Source: Gammaproteobacteria bacterium
Lineage (GTDB): Bacteria; Pseudomonadota; Gammaproteobacteria; Enterobacterales; Kangiellaceae
NCBI GenBank assembly: GCA_013373545.1
Contig: JABXHQ010000042.1
Location: 1-45,010 of the forward strand
Length of the DNA: 45,010 nt
Direction of reading: 5' to 3'
This document shows, in pieces, positions 42,284 through 45,010 of the stretch. Position 1 is the stretch's first letter; each line of letters begins with the position of its first letter. A program made the translations under genes and the position numbers. The notes beneath the pieces are model-generated. The model worked only from the letters and a program-made list of their open reading frames with translations. It was not told the DNA's origin and made no database searches.

Positions 42284-43943
42284 GATTTTTCTCCTTATTT
42301 TCGCGCTGTTTTGATGATGAAAAATAACTGCCCCATTGGCTAAACTCACTCCGCGCGATACAAAATTCAATGGCATCACAAAGAGCTTGTAAGCTCGCGG
42401 CAAAAATGCTTGATGAGCAACCGACGGTATACCAAACTTGATCGCCTAAACGCGTAGCAATCCAAACATGGGTAGTCGCTGCAGTTGCACTTTCCGGGTT
42501 CAAAATTCGTACTTTGTAATCCACTAACTCAACGGTTTCAATTAATGGCCAGTGTGACGTTAATGCTTGACGCAGCGCCCTATCAATCGCTTCAACAGGC
42601 CCTTGCGCTTCACACGCCACCCATGAATTGTTGGCGCCCGTTCGAACTTTTAGCGACACGTGATGCAAATTAACTTGACCTCTTCGAGCAACGGTATTTT
42701 CGATCAACTCCTCAATGACAAACGGTGGTTGATAGTCTTCACGTTGTCGTAACATCAATACCGCTAGAGAAGCGTCCGCCTCTTCATATTGAAATCCTTT
42801 AGCTTCTTGTTGTTTAACTAATGACAACGCTTGTGTTAAATCGCTATTGTCCAGCGCGAGTTGTTGTAATTTAAATTTCAGATTGGATCGCCCCGCCTGA
42901 TTTGAAACCAGAATTTTCCGTTGATTCCCGACTGCGCTCGGCTGAATGTGCTCGTAACTTGCAGAAAATTTTGCAACTGCTGATGCGTGCAAGCCCGCTT
43001 TGTGTGCAAAGGCAGAACTGCCGACAAACGGCGCATAACCATTTAACGTTGAGTTCGCTCGAGTGGCGATTGCATGAGCTAGTTTCGTTAAGTGAGCGAG
43101 ATTTTCTCTTGCGGCAAATCGATAAGGCGTTTTAAATCCTAAAACCCCCATTAAAGAAGTCAAATTGGTATTGCCACAACGTTCACCGTAACCGTTGATA
43201 CAACCTTGAACGACCTTAGCACCTACTGCTACAGCAGCTAGCGCATTGGCCACGGCAAGCTCACAATCATTATGAGCATGGATTGCTACCGGTAAGTTAA
43301 AACTATCGACAACCCAACGGGTAATCGTTTTAATTTCTTCGGGCAATGTTCCGCCATTGGTATCGCATAAGGCTACGCCTTCAGCACCGGCAGCAACTGC
43401 CGCCTGTAAACAAGCCGCGGTAACTGACGGAGCTTCTTTGTAACCATCAAAAAAATGTTCCGCGTCAATCCACACTTGCTTACCGTGCGCGCGAAGAAAT
43501 TTCACCGATTGATAAATCGCTTGGTAATTATCTTCCAAGCTGCACTCAAGTACTTGCTCAATATGGCAGCGAGATGTCTTAGCAACTAAAGTAACTCGCT
43601 CGACCGATGACTGCACTAAAGCTTGCATAAGCGGTGAAGACTCCGGTGATTGTCCTGGCTTACAAGTTGCGCCAAAAGCCACCAGTTTAGCGTGCTGCAG
43701 TGGACGAGTTGCAAAAAACGCAAAGACCTCATCATCAATTGGATTCGCTCCAGGCCAACCTAACTCGATGTAATCCAAAGCAAACTCATCCAATAAAGAA
43801 ACAATCGCAATTTTGTCTTGCGCAGTAAATTGAATACCATGAGTTTGCGCACCGTCACGCAGCGTGGTGTCATAAAGTTCGACACTGCCATCAACCGTTG
43901 CTTCATCAGCTAAATTTTTAGCAAAACTAGGCGGTGTAAGCAT
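42264..43943 (-). CDS. cimA: (R)-citramalate synthase
   Basis: LeuA-related enzyme that condenses pyruvate and acetyl-CoA to (R)-citramalate, opening a threonine-independent route to isoleucine. 559 residues, longer than typical LeuA and in the CimA range. The catalytic opening ELYDTTLRDGAQTHGIQF, the segments GWPGANPIDDE, CDTNGGTLP and HAHNDCELAVANA, and a C-terminal regulatory domain (about 430-530) fit the CimA branch; LeuA would show a different opening (DTTLRDGEQ). It lies inside the ilv operon between ilvM and ilvE, overlapping both (17 and 20 bases). Homocitrate synthase or LeuA is less likely given the context. Confidence 0.9.
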   Translation of the reverse strand: MLTPPSFAKNLADEATVDGSVELYDTTLRDGAQTHGIQFTAQDKIAIVSLLDEFALDYIELGWPGANPIDDEVFAFFATRPLQHAKLVAFGATCKPGQSPESSPLMQALVQSSVERVTLVAKTSRCHIEQVLECSLEDNYQAIYQSVKFLRAHGKQVWIDAEHFFDGYKEAPSVTAACLQAAVAAGAEGVALCDTNGGTLPEEIKTITRWVVDSFNLPVAIHAHNDCELAVANALAAVAVGAKVVQGCINGYGERCGNTNLTSLMGVLGFKTPYRFAARENLAHLTKLAHAIATRANSTLNGYAPFVGSSAFAHKAGLHASAVAKFSASYEHIQPSAVGNQRKILVSNQAGRSNLKFKLQQLALDNSDLTQALSLVKQQEAKGFQYEEADASLAVLMLRQREDYQPPFVIEELIENTVARRGQVNLHHVSLKVRTGANNSWVACEAQGPVEAIDRALRQALTSHWPLIETVELVDYKVRILNPESATAATTHVWIATRLGDQVWYTVGCSSSIFAASLQALCDAIEFCIARSEFSQWGSYFSSSKQRENKEKNHGHQAA

Positions 43944-44202
43944 AGCGATACCTTTTGCTTTTTGCAGACTTAACTTTAGATTCGGTTAAACTTACGCACA
44001 CCACATCAAACTGTTTATTCAGTTGCTGCATTAAATTGTTTTCATCGCGGCGGCTGTCAACCACTAGGGTCATGGCATAGTGATTATCTGCGCTCAACCG
44101 TACATTGCATTGGTGAACATCAAATCCACGGTGCCGAATCAAACGTAAAGTACGCTCCAGTGCACCATGAACATGCAATAACTTGATATTAATTTTTTTC
44201 AT
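43927..44202 (-). CDS. ilvM: Acetolactate synthase small subunit, IlvM type
   Basis: A 91-residue ACT-domain protein, the regulatory subunit of acetolactate synthase II (ilvM type, shorter than IlvN or IlvH). The ACT fold is seen in INIKLLHVHGALERTLRLIR, then HYAMTLVVDS. The ATG lies 14 bases inside the ilvG 3' end, with AAGGAG in ilvG coding sequence, so it is translationally coupled to its partner. The C-terminus has an unusual basic tail (SAKSKRYRYAYTA). Confidence 0.9.
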   Translation of the reverse strand: MKKINIKLLHVHGALERTLRLIRHRGFDVHQCNVRLSADNHYAMTLVVDSRRDENNLMQQLNKQFDVVCVSLTESKVKSAKSKRYRYAYTA

Positions 44203-45010
44203 TTTGATGCTCTCCTTTTAACATTTCGTGATTTCCGCTGCCCGGTGGAACCAGCGGCCAAACATTTTCTTGATTACTAATACAAACCTGCAGCAAGCTT
44301 GGTTCGGTTTGAGCCAGCAGCCAATCGATGCCTGCCGATTCTTGTTCAGCACTTTCAATGCGCTTAGCTGCTAAACCAAATGCATGGCCCAAGGTGACAA
44401 AATCGGGGTTATCCGACAAATCAATTTCACTAAAACGGTCTTTAAAAAACAGGTGCTGCCACTGTCTCACCATGCCTAAACTTTGATTGTCAATTAGCAA
44501 AATTTTAAGCGGCAATTGATAACGCTTAAGAGTCATTAACTCCTGAACATTCATTGCGAATGAGCCATCACCAGTCACATTAATAACGGTTGCTTCGGGG
44601 CAAGCAACCATGGCACCAATCGCCGCTGGCAGCCCAAAGCCCATGGTACCTAAGCCACCAGAACTTAAGTGATGTCGTGGTGAGGAAAACTGACAATGCT
44701 GAGCCACCCACATTTGGTGTTGTCCAACATCACAGGTAAAAATGGTGTTATCCGGACAGCGAGCGCTGATATCACGTAATAGCCGCGGCGCATAAATTCC
44801 CGCTGCTGGATTGTTATATTGCCATGCGTGTTGCTGCTTTTGTTGTCGACAGTTTTCGCGCCATGCGTCATGATGCAACGACGCTGTCTCCAATTGTTTG
44901 GAAGAATTTAAGTGCTCTAATGCCACGGCTAGATCACACTGAATGGCTAAATGCGGTTGACGCAGTTTGGCCAGTTCAGAGGCATCAACATCGATGTGAA
45001 TGACTTTTGC
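44189..45010 (-). CDS. ilvG: Acetolactate synthase large subunit, IlvG type (N-terminus off window)
   Basis: C-terminal 273 residues of a TPP-dependent acetolactate synthase. It joins two pyruvates to acetolactate, or pyruvate and 2-oxobutyrate to acetohydroxybutyrate. The frame is open to the window edge (starting KVIHIDVDASELAKLRQ), so a GTG within it is not the start. The TPP/Mg site GDGSFAMNVQELMTL and IDNQSLGMVRQW are intact. It is paired with ilvM. The operon promoter and any leader attenuator lie outside the window. Confidence 0.95.
   Translation of the reverse strand, partial: AKVIHIDVDASELAKLRQPHLAIQCDLAVALEHLNSSKQLETASLHHDAWRENCRQQKQQHAWQYNNPAAGIYAPRLLRDISARCPDNTIFTCDVGQHQMWVAQHCQFSSPRHHLSSGGLGTMGFGLPAAIGAMVACPEATVINVTGDGSFAMNVQELMTLKRYQLPLKILLIDNQSLGMVRQWQHLFFKDRFSEIDLSDNPDFVTLGHAFGLAAKRIESAEQESAGIDWLLAQTEPSLLQVCISNQENVWPLVPPGSGNHEMLKGEHQNEKN

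Noticed and set aside
42284-42403. Upstream extension of the ilvE frame
   Set aside because: Overlaps cimA coding sequence and lacks family similarity; a strong AAGGAG precedes ATG 42283.

Overview
The window looks like chromosomal DNA of a free-living, motile, aerobic gammaproteobacterium, probably marine. The evidence is the Prc, Uup, Slt70, SodB, Bfd, GrxD, RNase T and MotY set, an ilvGM-type branched-chain operon, and moderate to low GC by eye. Genus cannot be fixed from the sequence; a Kangiellaceae/Oceanospirillales-like lineage is only a guess. There is no rRNA, tRNA, insertion sequence, integrase, phage gene or CRISPR array. Coding density is high, and only one gene-free stretch exceeds 300 bases (31498-31818).

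Layout. 1-6144 (minus): a truncated cyclophilin, a FabF-type ketoacyl-ACP synthase, a membrane GGDEF-EAL protein with a broken GGDEF motif, and the Prc protease. 6403-7212: a YiiX-like permuted NlpC/P60 enzyme. 7306-13199: a possible metal/redox island. It holds a large secreted choice-of-anchor-B/Calx-beta protein with a GlyGly-CTERM tail, diverging from an MbnP-like lipoprotein, an MbnH-like di-heme peroxidase and a metallo-beta-lactamase-fold protein with a His-rich tail. 13236-20780: phenylalanine hydroxylase, Uup, Slt70, an outer-membrane barrel, a DUF6763-like small protein and uracil-DNA glycosylase. 20861-23747: a periplasmic binding protein overlapping a hybrid sensor kinase whose phosphoacceptor histidine is tyrosine. 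23721-27064: hutF, hutI and nth. 27061-31497: motY, RNase T, then an iron/oxidative-stress group (2-Cys peroxiredoxin, Bfd under a consensus promoter with a Fur-like site, GrxD, SodB) and a DUF4124 protein. 31819-35112: an M1 aminopeptidase lipoprotein and PpnN. 35202-38462: a c-di-GMP cluster (HD-GYP protein, CheC-type response regulator, PAS-GGEEF cyclase). 38607-39356: a DUF481 outer-membrane protein. 39494-45010: the minus-strand operon ilvG-ilvM-cimA-ilvE-ilvD, cut at its 5' end.

How the genes fit together. cimA inside the ilv operon points to isoleucine synthesis from pyruvate and acetyl-CoA without threonine deaminase. hutF, hutI, phhA and the M1 peptidase point to growth on peptides and amino acids. 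Two separate c-di-GMP loci suggest layered control of motility or surface life. The most unusual items are the MbnP/MbnH pair with its neighbours, the binding-protein/pseudokinase pair and the c-di-GMP operon. Three convergent gene pairs overlap at their 3' ends, two of them by sharing a TTAA.
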